Positions 1 through 10,400 of a stretch of DNA of 47,879 nt are shown piece by piece. The translations under genes and the position numbers were made by a program. The first letter of the stretch is position 1, and every line of letters begins with the position of its first letter. The stretch spans positions 1-47,879 of the forward strand of contig JAMQCK010000157.1 of the NCBI GenBank assembly GCA_024196135.1. Reading direction: 5' to 3'. This stretch comes from Pleurotus ostreatus/Saccharomyces cerevisiae fusant (lineage: Eukaryota > Opisthokonta). The notes beneath the pieces are model-generated. The model saw only the letters and a program-made list of their open reading frames with translations, was not told the DNA's origin and searched no databases.

Positions 1-743
1 GCAGGGCTCTCCTACAACCAAATCAACAACAACCTCACCTCGCAAGCGGCGACGCTCTCCACACACGGTGTCCCGAACGACGTTCTTTCCAACCTCGACC
101 CCTTCGCCATCCTCATCATCATCCCCATCTGCGACGTCGTCGTCTACCCCTTCTTCAAGGTCATCGGCTTCCGCTTCACCGCGCTGCGCCGCATGGCGGC
201 CGGCTTCGCGTGCGGGTGCATGGCGATGATCTGGGCGGCGGTGCTGCAGCACTACATCTACAAGACGAGCCCGTGCGGGTACTACGCGAGCGAGTGCGAG
301 GACGCGGACGGGAATAATTTGCCCTCGCCGATCAATGTGTGGTCGCAGACGGGCGCGTATGTGCTCGTGGCGACGTCGGAGATTTTCGCGTCGATTACGG
401 GGTTGGAGTACGCGTTTACGAAGGCGCCGAAGAATATGCGCTCGCTTGTTATGGGCATCTACTTCTTCACGTCTGCGATTGCGTATGCGTTGTCCGAGGC
501 GTTCTTGCGTACGTCTTTCCCCTGCTTCGTTCATCCGCACGTACTGACCTTCCACCAGCCCTCGTCCAGGACCCCATGCTCATCTGGAACTACGGCGTCG
601 TCGCCGTCATCGCCTTCGTCGCCGGTATCCTCTACTGGCTCTCCGTCCGCAAGCTCGACGCGGCCGAGGACGAGCTCAACAACCTGCCCGAGGGCCACGT
701 CGAGAAGGAGGTCGAGCCCGGCACGGTCGAGAAGCAGCAGTAG
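1..743 (+). CDS. POT/PTR2-family proton-coupled peptide transporter, C-terminal part (5' end outside window)
   Basis: Proton-coupled oligopeptide transporter (POT/PTR2) of a cell membrane, expected to import di- and tripeptides. Only the last 230 residues are present; the reading frame is open from base 1. Exon 1 is 1-508 and the last exon 559-743, joined across a 50-nt intron (GTACGT...CCAG) that restores the frame. Visible are hydrophobic helices (LDPFAILIIIPICDVVVYPF near the start), a long loop with cysteines, and the family signature SITGLEYAFTKAPKNMRS, followed by the last helices (SLVMGIYFFTSAIAYALSEAF and NYGVVAVIAFVAGILYWL). The tail is short, acidic and Glu-rich. Family identity is secure from the signature and its order relative to the helices. 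Substrate range and gene name cannot be set because the N-terminal half is missing. Confidence 0.9.
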
Positions 744-1388
744 ACGGATACCTGTGCTACCGCGTGAGGGGACGCTCTGTTGCGTACCCGCGCGGGGACG
801 CTCTACTGCGTATCCCTGCGTCGTACATACTAACGAACGAGATAATCACGACGGGTCATGTTGTACTTGTGGCTGCTGGAGTTGTGCTGCTGGGTCGATT
901 ATTTACTTATTGCAATTGTACATAGGCTCACGCTGTTAATGGATCATACTCACATAGATGTGATCTTGTCTGAGCTCGTTGCGATGCTGAGATCGTCCTT
1001 CTTTTGTTCAACTTGGGGAAACGCTGGTCCTTAGGAACGTGTCACATGGCAGATTCGACTTCATCAACTGTATTGTTCTCGCCCTTGTCCTCGACCTCCA
1101 TCTGCTCCTCGCCGTTGAGCGAGGTGAACAGAGTCCCCGATAACAAGGCCGCCTTTCTTAAGGCCAGGCGAACGTCCTTGTCGTCGGCCTGTCAAAGTAC
1201 CTAACAACATTCAATTGACTGCGCATGCGCGATCACGGAACCAGGTCTAAGGAATGCGCAGCTGCTTCCGCCCACCTTGTCCAGCTCTTGTCTTCAGCGA
1301 CGACCACGACCACGACGGGCAGGCCCATCCTTCCTGACCCAGACGCTCTCTCCGAGCAGGCCTCGCTTTTCTCATTCGGATTCACACT
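744..1388. other. Intergenic region between transporter and protease
   Basis: About 640 bases with no convincing reading frame. It must hold the transporter 3' UTR and the protease promoter. The last 100 bases before the protease start are pyrimidine-rich, as is common upstream of fungal start codons. No clear TATA box or polyadenylation signal was recognised. Confidence 0.5.
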
Positions 1389-3282
1389 ATGCGGGCGAAC
1401 TTGAACTCGTTCATCTGGCTTTCACTCTCTTTCTACGCGCTCGCCTTTCCTTTATACGATGCGCAGGGCTTCGGACGACGATCTTTGACCTCGGCGGAGG
1501 GAAGGACGAAGGGCGGGATACATCTTCCCCTCGTCAACTCGGGGGAACCCAGGCTGCGTAGACGCGGCGGGGGAACAGGCGCCATAGGGCTGGGCAATTA
1601 TTATGATGTGTGCGTAGCTACCCCTCAACGATGAACACCTTCTAATCTCTCCCCAGCACCTACAACGTCCTGCTGAACATCGGCGGCCAGGACATGCCCT
1701 TCGTGCTCGGTGCGTCCCAACCATCCGAACGCCACACCCCGCGATCTGACCACCGCTACAGACACCGGCTCGGCCGATCTCTGGGTCATCTCCGACCGCT
1801 GCACGGACTGCAGGACGACGGGCGCGCAGTACCCGCAGGACACCTTCACCAGCCCCGAGGGCCTCTCCATCTCCCTGCAGTACGGCGACTCGACGAGCGG
1901 GACCCGCGCCGATGGCCTGATTGGCACCGACAAGGTCAGCGTCGCGGGCCTGCAGCTCGAGGACCAGTACTTTGCGGCTATCAACAGCACGAACACGTCC
2001 GTGATCGTCACCGACTCGTCAGGCATCTTTGGATTGGGGTTCCCCATCAACAGCGCGATTTGGAGGACGGTCTTCGTGAACGCGGCGAACAGCGGGACGC
2101 AGAAGAGGCAGTCGTCGGCTCTCACGGACTCGGTGATTACGTCGTACGATGAGCAAGGACCATTCGTGGCGCGCCTCGTCGCGAACGGCATGCTCCAGGA
2201 CTCGATGTTCGCCGTAACATTACAACGCGACACGGTCGACCCAGGAGGCTCTGTCGGCATGCTTTCCATGGGCGAGCTGCCCTCCGGGGTAAGCAACGAC
2301 AGCCTCACCTGGCTTCCCCTGCGCACCTACGCCCCCGAGCAAGGCGGTCTCAGCCCACCCAGCAACTCACCCGACGAAGCTTACCCCTTCACCTGGGAAG
2401 TATTCCTCGACGCAGTCTACCTCGACGGCGAAATGCTCCCCAACTCCTCCCTCCCGAAGGGCGGCATCGAACCCTCCGCTTTGCTTGATACTGGCAACTC
2501 CCTCCTTCGCGGTCCTTCGGACGTCCTCCAGGCGATCTCGGATAAGCTGGGCGGGGGCACCTTCCCGTGCTCCGAGCCCCATACGCTCGAGTTCGAGTTT
2601 GGGGGCAAGCGCTTCGCGGTCGACCCGCGGGACTTTGCGGTGCAGGCGTATGAGGATAACATCAACGACTGTACCGCGGCACTCGCTGCGACGGATACGC
2701 CCGAGCTCGGTGAAGGCTATTTATACAGCTGGAGCTTGGGGATCCCGTTCTTGAAGGGGTTAGTGTGTTGTTTTGTTGGCTGGGTTAGCTGTGGCTCATG
2801 CAAGCTCACAGTGTCCTCTCGGCGTACCACTTCGGTGACCTCGCGTACCCCTCGCGCGATGCGCCTCGCGTAGGCCTGCTTTCGACCGTGCCCGACAATG
2901 CGAGCGACCTTTATAAGGCCGCGTACGCGGTCGCGTCTTCGAGCGGGAGCTTCTACTGTGAGTACAACGTTGACGGGTCACCTTACCCTCGCTAGTCCTC
3001 GCTGAATCTCCCTGAATCTCCCTGAATCTCGCTGAATCTCCCTGAACCTCCCTGAACCTCCCTGAACTAACACAACTTCCAGCGACGACCGAGGCCGCTC
3101 CAACGGGTACCATGTCCGCCTACGCCACCAACGAAGACGGCGTTGCGCTCGCGAGCTCGACGGCGTCTGCGACCGGTGGGACTGGTGATGGCGGCGACGA
3201 CAACGCGGCGTTGGGCGTATCGGTGAATATGGCGGCTGTTGCGGCGGCGGCAATCGTGGCGGGTGGGATGTTGGTTTGGTGA
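1389..3282 (+). CDS. Pepsin-like aspartic protease (A1 family), secreted, probably GPI-anchored
   Basis: Endopeptidase of the pepsin family. Five exons join in frame: 1389-1609, 1657-1709, 1762-2758, 2812-2957, 3083-3282 (538 residues). The chosen ATG gives a hydrophobic N-terminus (FIWLSLSFYALAFPLYDAQG) that fits a signal peptide, followed by a basic pro-region ending near RLRRRGGG. The mature part starts with YDVTYNVLLNIGG. Both catalytic motifs are present: DTGSADLWV at residue 92, split by intron 2, and DTGNS at residue 334. The flap region reads LQYGDST, and a CxxC pair follows the first motif, as in many basidiomycete enzymes. The C-terminus is Ser/Thr/Gly-rich and ends in a hydrophobic stretch (VNMAAVAAAAIVAGGMLVW) with no cytosolic tail, which fits a GPI-attachment signal or membrane anchor. 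It is therefore expected at the cell surface or wall. Intron 4 is unusually long (125 nt) because it carries a 10-bp tandem repeat. Confidence 0.9.
3001..3067 (+). repeat. 10-bp minisatellite inside protease intron 4
   Basis: About 6.7 copies of a 10-bp unit, CTGAATCTCC, with variants CTGAATCTCG and CTGAACCTCC. It lies between the donor at 2958 and the acceptor AG at 3081-3082. The unit is pyrimidine-rich and ends close to the acceptor, so it could lengthen the polypyrimidine tract. Confidence 0.9.
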
Positions 3283-3317
3283 GAAGGGGTGTGCGTCGTG
3301 TGCTTTTGGTCATGATT

Positions 3318-3385
3318 GGGCGCGCTCTGAACGCGACTGGGCGCTCTGAACATGAATCGGCGCGCTCTGAACGCGACTGGGCGCT
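3318..3385 (+). repeat. Short direct repeat, 40-bp spacing
   Basis: GGCGCGCTCTGAACGCGACT followed by GGGCGCT occurs twice, 40 bp apart, with a degenerate half unit (GCGCTCTGAACATGAATC) between. It lies just after the protease stop codon. Confidence 0.8.
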
Positions 3386-3878
3386 GCTCTGGTCATGGCT
3401 GCGGGCACACGAGGATCTCAGTCTCACCTATGAAGTGGATGCAGAGCGATGTGGGCTTGACCTGTCGCTTGCGCGCCTCGGCCGCGCAGCCCGCCGCGGC
3501 TCGTCGTCGCACGGACATTGGATTGAAGATAGGCTCGTCGTCATCAAATATGCTCGTCGTCTTATAAGGACTCTGCTTCAAGTCGCCCGGGGACCCTACT
3601 TACATACTATCAGCATTTGCATCTGCCTTACATGATCTAGGCGTTGATTTCTTGTACCCATCGTAACCTCCACAACCTGCGTAGCATCGTACCCTTCACA
3701 ACTTTAGGTAGACTTCCTTTACACCTATAGGTCGACTTCCTCTACTATAGTCTAAGGTCGATCTCCAAGCTAACTTACCCGTATTTCGCCCGCGTAACTA
3801 TCCATCTGTGTAGTATGATTGTCTGTGTGCTGGTGTCTGCGCGGCGCGAATGACATCGCTATTGTGTATGTTTGAGAT

Positions 3879-3947
3879 GGTTTGGAGGATGTGTTCGAGG
3901 TAGCATGGAGGATGTGTTCGAGGTGGTCTGGAGGATGTGCTTGGGGG
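3879..3947 (+). repeat. 23-bp tandem repeat, three copies
   Basis: TGGAGGATGTGTTCGAGG recurs at 3883, 3906 and (with changes) 3929, an exact 23-bp period. No gene context. Confidence 0.85.
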
Positions 3948-4353
3948 GTAGTGAATGGTCAGGAATTAGCCATCTGCTCGATTCGAGGCTTGACGCGTAT
4001 AGTAGACTTCATTCGGAGATCTGAGACTTGAAAACGGTCGTATTCGACCAAAAGCCCGAGAGCTGACGCCGCCGCCGTGAAAGACTCAGACTCAGGCAAT
4101 GACAGATGCTCCAGTGCGATATATACCCTGCATTGACCCTATGCTCTACAATTACAAGGAGCCTGTATGTGTGCTCCGATGTGCAGTACGGTCAGTAAGT
4201 ACCCGATATGCGATACGGCCAGTAAGTAGCCCCGATTGCGAACCCGATACCCTATGCCTATAGGTAAAGACGGCCGGTATTGGTAGGTATGCGAGTCCTG
4301 CAAATCCGGTGGTTACGAGCCCTGCAAAACCGGCAGGTAAACGTCGTACTCTT

Positions 4354-4470
4354 GTAGGTACTCAACCTACTCCCTATGTAGGTACTCGTGCCACTCCTGA
4401 TGTAGGCACTCAACCTACTCCTGTAGGTACTCGTGCCACTCCCGATGTAGGTACCTCGTCCTACTCCCCT
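4354..4470 (+). repeat. 24/21-bp tandem repeat, five copies, coding-compatible
   Basis: Units begin GTAGGTACTC or GTAGGCACTC at 4354, 4378, 4402, 4423 and 4447, spaced 24, 24, 21 and 24 bp. Two unit types alternate (CAACCTACTCC and CGTGCCACTCC). All spacings are multiples of three. The plus frame 4309-4524 reads alternating VGTQPTP and VGTRATPD peptides, so a short repeat protein is conceivable but unsupported otherwise. Confidence 0.85.
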
Positions 4471-5067
4471 GGTATAAACAGTACATTAGACTCCGGAAAA
4501 CCCTACGACAAAGAAAGAATGTGAAGGTGGATAGTGATGTGAGTGTGGTGGACGCGCGAGAGGGTAGATGGTAGCCTGGATGTGGTGGAAGATAGTGTTG
4601 TAGGTTGGGTGATAGCGCGGACGTTGGGGGTGAGGGCGCGAGAGGATAGATTGCGGATGATGGCACGAAAAGATAGCGGTGTGGATAGTGGTTGGTGCGT
4701 GTTATGATGGACAGCAGTGTGGAGGCCCGTGAGCGTCGACGCCAGGATGTGGATCCGCGTGAGGTAGTGGAGGATAGCCAGCGCAGGGGTGCGCGGGCCG
4801 TTGAGTGAGTGGCCAGGCGAACGAGTGGGCTGAGCGCCGTGTTGGCGAGTAAGTGGGCCGAGCGCCGCGTTGGCGAGTAAGTGGGCGAAATGAGTGAGGA
4901 CCGTCACGGGATGGGATGCGGCAGAATGTGTAGGCGCGGTGAGTTGTCGGCCAGGTGCGTCTAGCGTGGATAGAGGAAGGCGGAGGTGCGTACTGGCCGA
5001 GGGATGAATGGTGTAGCCTCCGCTGACAAGGGTAGTCTCCTCTGACGGGTGTAGTCTCCTTCCCCGA

Positions 5068-5502
5068 TCATAGCGCAATCGGCCCTTTCCGTGATAGCAG
5101 CGACGCGCACTCCTCCTCCGACCCCTTCTCCAGATCGCTCGCCCGCCCCGCGCACCAGTACCTCCGCACGGCGAAGTACGCAGCGACGGCCGTGCCATAC
5201 ACCGCAAAGACCAGCGCCGTGCACACGAAGACGACGCGGAGGAGGTGCACGTGCGCGAGCGACGGTGCGTCGGGGACGGCGAACGCGGGGAGAAGGCGTG
5301 CCAGCACGAAGGCGAGCGCGGGCAGCAGCGCGCTGAGGATCGCGTATGCGAAGAGGACGACGACGAGGAACTCGCGCGCGAGGTGGGCGAGCTCCTGCGC
5401 GGTTGTGGATGGCGCGGGCGCCTCGGGGCTGCCTTGACTATCCCGTACCGTCAGGGGTGCGGCCATCGCGATGGGGGACTTCTCGTTCGAGGGGGAGGGC
5501 AT
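5068..5502 (-). CDS. Small two-helix membrane protein, unknown function
   Basis: I do not recognise the family. From the ATG at 5502 the protein is 144 residues. It has a Ser/Pro/Ala-rich N-terminus and two strong hydrophobic segments, at about residues 44-76 (FLVVVLFAYAILSALLPAL and following) and 88-112 (LRVVFVCTALVFAVYGTAVA). A short charged tail follows (DLEKGSEEECASLLSRKG), which suggests an integral membrane protein with a cytosolic tail. The frame stays open upstream to an ATG at 5751 and another at 5610. I chose 5502 because a TATA-like element lies only about 20 bp before the 5610 ATG, and the stretch 5510-5600 is pyrimidine-rich like a leader. The ATG at 5466 is also possible. No intron is needed. 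Coding is supported by the length of the frame and the membrane segments, not by homology. Confidence 0.55.
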   Translation of the reverse strand: MPSPSNEKSPIAMAAPLTVRDSQGSPEAPAPSTTAQELAHLAREFLVVVLFAYAILSALLPALAFVLARLLPAFAVPDAPSLAHVHLLRVVFVCTALVFAVYGTAVAAYFAVRRYWCAGRASDLEKGSEEECASLLSRKGPIAL

Positions 5503-5630
5503 GCCTGCCGTGGGTGGTTTCGGAGAAGAGAATAAGGAGGGAATGGGACAGGTCACCGCCGAAGTCCTGGACGATGGGGGAGAGAGGGAAGCACGAACGG
5601 AGATTTTCATGGGCGCATACGAATGCCGCG

Positions 5631-5685
5631 TATATAAATGGTGCGCGACCTGGTGCCGGCCAAGTGCCGGTCGAGAACCAATCAT
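5631..5685 (-). promoter_or_regulatory. Possible core promoter (TATA-like and inverted CCAAT) for the small membrane protein gene
   Basis: On the minus strand, TTTATATAC lies at 5638-5630 and an ATTGG (inverted CCAAT) at about 5683-5679, some 40 bp further upstream. Spacing fits a fungal promoter for a transcript starting near 5600. The TATA reads equally well on the plus strand (TATATAAA), so the direction is not certain. Confidence 0.35.
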
Positions 5686-5752
5686 CACCAGGGTCGACGC
5701 CAAGCGTCTCCTCGGTGCGGCCCGACCTCCGTTGCGATCGACGGTGCTCAAA

Positions 5753-7487
5753 GCCTCAATTGCAGCTGGGGTCCTTGCCTCTGCCTTTTCATGGGTTTGA
5801 ACTCAGATCGTAATTTTGTTGCATCGTCCTCAGCACATCGGCTGGCAGAGCATACGGGACAGGAAGTGTCAAGAAGCTTAGCCTCGGGAGAACCCGAAAA
5901 GGAAGCAAAAGCAATTGTGCCTGAAGAAGCCCTCGTGCTACAGAGCGCCTGCAAGGACCTACAAGCCAACAGGTATTTCGGCAGCTTGGGCGCAGAAGTC
6001 TCTCGTATCATTAGGTCCTGTGCTTTCTCGAACTATAAGGCGTCCCACCTCCCATGGAGAGAATTATACCCACCTTCAGGCCTCAGCATCTCAAATATCT
6101 AGCGGGCTGGCGCTCGAAAAGCGGGAGGCTTCAGTAGATCAACACTCAAAGAATCCAATAACCAAGATGCGAGGCGTCTCACTCGAAGTTAATTGGGGTG
6201 GGAAAAGGGCCATGACGGTGAGTTCAGGCGAATGAAGAACGAACCTCGAACCGTGACATGCCACGTGACGAGTCACAAGCAGCGCGTGATCTGGCCGTAT
6301 CTCCTTGCTCTCGATTGTCATGTCGCTCGCCAGGACACCTCCCGTTCAGTCCTTCGCCACCTTGAAAGCTGATAGCCTCACATCTGGCTAGAGTATAACT
6401 TTGGTCTACAATTGCATTGTTGACTTTCGCCATTCCATGATCCATGCCCCGATCGATGTTTACTTCAACGAGGTCCGGCGAATGCTGAGGACGCGATACA
6501 TGTCGGCGCTGATGACAAGGCGCCGACTGCGTCTTTGACACGAACAGAACTGACTTGAATGGGGAGCCCAACTGGCACGGAGGCGGGATCATGGTGCGTT
6601 CGAGCCTCCTTGTCGCGGGTCCTTCTAATTTGAACACGGCCCCCAGGAGCTCCAGTGCAAAGGACGTCGCTGGACTCCTCTCGATGTCGCTATTCACCGG
6701 AGGGGAAGAGTCTGCCGTCGACGCTCTCGTCGAGGCAGATGCATGCCGGACCCTGCGCGCGGAAGATGTCGCGCTTCATCTTCGGGATCCGACGGTGGCC
6801 TTCCAGCTGTGGTACACTCGTAGATCCCGCAATTCCACCTAGTATGAATCCCAGAACTTCGTACTCTTTGCATGGCGTTGCTGACTGAGCCCGCCCGCAT
6901 GGACGCCTGCGCACTTTTCCCAGAACGGCCTCCCTAAAAAGCTTCTGGAAGCGTGGATGAAAGGTGTGCATAGTTTACGGTGTGATACATGCTGATCTTG
7001 TCGGAGAAGCTACAGACCGGTCTGAATCTGGTCCACGAACCGCGCCCCCATTGCTCGTATTGGAACCCACCCGCCGGCGGCCCTGCATCAACGCGTGCAT
7101 ATGAATCGCTTATAGCGCGGACGCAGCTTCATGGCATGGGCGGAGCTTTGCAGCGCGACCGCCTTGCTGGTCCGGTCAATTCATGTTCATCTGTCCAACA
7201 AGCTCGCCAACGCGCAAAACAGCCGGTGGAACTGTGGGCCATCGCTCCTTTCACTCGTGCTTCGCTCATTGCGTCCGGACTTGCCATGGTCCCGACATCG
7301 GTCGACATGGGATGGGCAACAGAGCTTCCTATTATGTACCTCCCATTGCCAGTTTTCTGCATCGATATATGGACGGCACGGTCCACACGCGGGAGCCGCG
7401 CCCCGGATGCGCGAGCTGACTTTGGCCGTCTGCTCCTCTTATACTGAACTGGCCTCCCTCAGGACCTTCTCAACCCCCAAGCACACG
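5753..7487. other. Intergenic region upstream of NLR1
   Basis: No reliable gene. Several frames of 60-150 codons are open in different phases but lack domains. One stretch near 6662-6760 looks like a decayed ankyrin repeat. The last 60 bases before 7488 are pyrimidine-rich, as expected for the NLR1 leader. Confidence 0.45.
6662..6790 (+). pseudogene. Possible ankyrin-repeat relic with a frameshift
   Basis: The frame at 6668 reads RWTPLDVAIHR, close to an ankyrin TPLxxAxxxG helix pair. A shift of one base near 6699 continues as GGEESAVDALVEADACRTL, resembling the second helix and loop. It lies 0.7 kb before NLR1, so it could be a remnant of a lost neighbour. The match is short and could be chance. 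Confidence 0.25.
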
Positions 7488-10400
7488 ATGGCAACGTCAG
7501 CCTCTCCAGCGACTGGTGCTTTGTCTGCAACGACGGTCACCATTACATCCGCGACCACGACCGTCACCGTGAATGCGGGCTCCCCTACGGCCACGATTAC
7601 GGTTTCGCCCACTACGGACCGTCGAGCGACGCGGACAGCACGCCCTGCGTCACCGACGTTGGTGTCTGGCGCTGGCTGGTTCCAGCGTTTTCTGCCTCCT
7701 CGACGGCTGGTTCGTCGCTCTCGTGATCGTGCGGAGCCGCAGGATCTCATTGTCGACAAACGTGCTGGCTCGTTGCCGACGGTACCTGTCCATGCGAAGG
7801 AGCTGCCGCCTGCGCCACAGCTCACGCCTGCGGCGCCGGAGCCACAGCCTGCGACGGAGCTGGACTCTGCGCCGAGGCAGCAACCCACAATGGAATCCTC
7901 TTCTGTGCGGGAGCGTACGCCGACGCTGGAGGCCGCCCCTGCGCCGGAACGCCCTTCCTCCTCCAACACGACGGCGGGTGACCCCGCCCTTACTACGCCT
8001 GCGTCTGCACTTGGCGATCCGCTCGGTCCATCCGCGCATTCCCCTTCGAGGGCGCAGGTGCAGCGATCGACTAGCTCATCCCCATCGCAACCGGACACGC
8101 GTATGGCCGAACTCTGGGACAAAGCAATCAAGAAATACGAGAAGGAGTCTAAACGGAAACTTTCCGCCCTCAAGGCGGACGGCCACGTCCTAAACTCGAA
8201 GGAGGAGATCGAGACCTACATCCGTCAAAATTGCGGACAGTCTGGCGCCAAAAATCCGGTCGAATATTTCTTGCCGGTGGCGAGGTCCATTGAGAAGCTC
8301 TGCGGGCCTTTAGGCAATATCGTGTCAGCGGTAAGCTATGCGAGTCTGGGTGCTGGTTTGTAGCGACTAAAAGCTCTTTCAGGCGTTTCCTCCGGCCAGC
8401 GCAATCTTCTCGGCGATTGGCATCCTAGTTGGGGTGCGTAGACTCGAGATAATTCTGCTATTGACTGCTTATGAAGCGCAGGCCACGATCAGCGTCAAAG
8501 AAGACTTTCAGACTGCTTGCTCTGCGTTTGAGACAATAGACTTTCACTTGCGAATCATCGGGTCCACCACCGACGTCGAGATGGACGACACGCTCCGCAC
8601 TGCGTCCGTCAAAGTTCTTGCGCAGGTCCTCGCCGTCTTCGCAGTAATCACGAAGATGCGTGAGAGTGCGAAGATCAGTGAGCAGCCCCCTTCTCTTGGT
8701 CGCTGGAAGACTCATCATTCGTTGCGCAGAAACGTGGCTGCAACGATTATGCGACCCGACCAGCAATGTGTCTGCAGCCATGCAGAATCTTGCCGAACTC
8801 GCTACGCAGCATCATCAGAGCATGTCCGCGGCGACGCTCAGCATGACCGGCAAACTGCTGACTGCGATGAAGCAGGCGGCCAGTGGTGAGTCTTTCGATA
8901 GATTTATGAACCTTCGATTGAGGAAGTTCCAGACGATCATTCCGAGCATGCCCGCACGCGCATACTCCTTGATTGCATTACCATTATTGCGCAGGAGATC
9001 TATGGTGCGCACCCGCATCTGTTGTCTTGATGCCAACTTAAGCCTCTGCAGGAGCGGTAGGGGCCAATCGGGGGCTGTTAGAGAACATACAGAATACGCT
9101 ACTCTTGCACATCGCTGAAGTGAAGGAATCCAGTAAGGAACCTATAAGTTATCAACGCTGCGCGTGTCTGACGAGGCGGCTTGTCAGTGAATGATGACCA
9201 CATCAAAAAGGTCATGAAGTGGCTCTGCTACCCGGACTGCTCTAGCAAGCTAAATTCGCTCATGGAGAATCGACAAAAATCGACTGGGTCTTGGTTTCTG
9301 GACGGTCCCGATTTCGCCGCTTTCAAGAAGGCGACTACCAAGTTCCTTCTTGTCCACGGAAAAGGTGATTTTTCCTCTTCTTGATGGATATCATGGCTGA
9401 TTTGATATTCAGCTTTCTGCGGAAAGAGCACGTTGATGTACGATGTCTCGGTCCTCTTGGCGTTCAGTGCTGATGAGAAGACTTAGGGCTGCTGCCGCTC
9501 AAGAACTAAAGGCCAGCTGTTCGTCATCGGGCTTGAACGCTGTTGTGCTTGTTTATTTCTTCGACATCATCAACGCGGTGCAGCAAGAGCTCGGTTTACG
9601 CTCGCTCCTCTCGTCGCTGCTCTGTCAGCTCGCTATCAAGGATGATGAAGCCCTAAAGACTCTAAAAGAGTTTCGGGCAGCACGATCCAAAGCGTACACA
9701 TCACCCAAACTCGACTTGATGCGTTCTCATTTGCATAAGATCCTGCGCGAAAAAATGCCAAAAACGCGAGTATACATCCTTGTTGATGGCTTGGACGAGA
9801 CGCTGTTGAACCAATCTAAGCAGCAAGTCCTCTCCTTCATCCCGGAGCTATGCGCCCACTCGAATGTCTTTCTCTTGCTGTCGTCGCGTTCGCCAATAAT
9901 CCTGCAATCAACACCTTCTCCCACGCCGGTCTTGATGGACAACGAGCAAGTCGGCCCCGACATAGAGAAACTGCTAGAGGCCAGCCTCGCCAAAGGCGGC
10001 TCGCTCGGGAGCGCCAAGCAGGAAGATGCACAGCGCATACGGGAGACGATCATCTCTAAGGCCAATGGAAAGTGAGTGTCTTAGCTGCCGTAATTTTCCA
10101 TCCTGATCATGGGATCTTAGCTTTTACTGGACCGCGCTCACCTTGCAAGAATTAGCGAACGTTGCGAATGTCCCGAGCCAGATTTCAGCCCGGCTGGAGG
10201 CAGTCCCAGAAACGGTCGAGAAGCTGTACGCGAGCCAGCTCGAACAAGTCTCTTTACGCGACCGCTACAACGTTCGACGCCTTCTCAAATGGGCAGTCCT
10301 ATCGAGCAGCGAACTTTCCAAAGAGGAATTCGCCAGACTTCTAGCCTTTGACTACTCGGACACGATACCGAAATATGACCCCTCCCTCGAGCCGAGCCCT

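Larger units (their letters stand above)
3283..5067. other. Gene-poor intergenic region with minisatellites
   Basis: No frame here shows recognisable protein features. Several short tandem repeats occur, listed separately. Open frames on the minus strand at about 4500-5200 overlap the 3' end of the small membrane protein gene, have no domain signal, and look incidental. Confidence 0.5.

Noticed and set aside
4503..5207. 234-codon minus-strand frame overlapping the small membrane protein gene.
   Set aside because: No domain, His/Ser/Thr/Leu-rich composition without structure, and it overlaps a better-supported gene in another phase on the same strand.
7131..7487. Earlier in-frame ATG for NLR1, which would add 119 residues.
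   Set aside because: The added stretch has no domain and poor codon character. The ATG at 7488 follows a pyrimidine-rich leader and has a better context.
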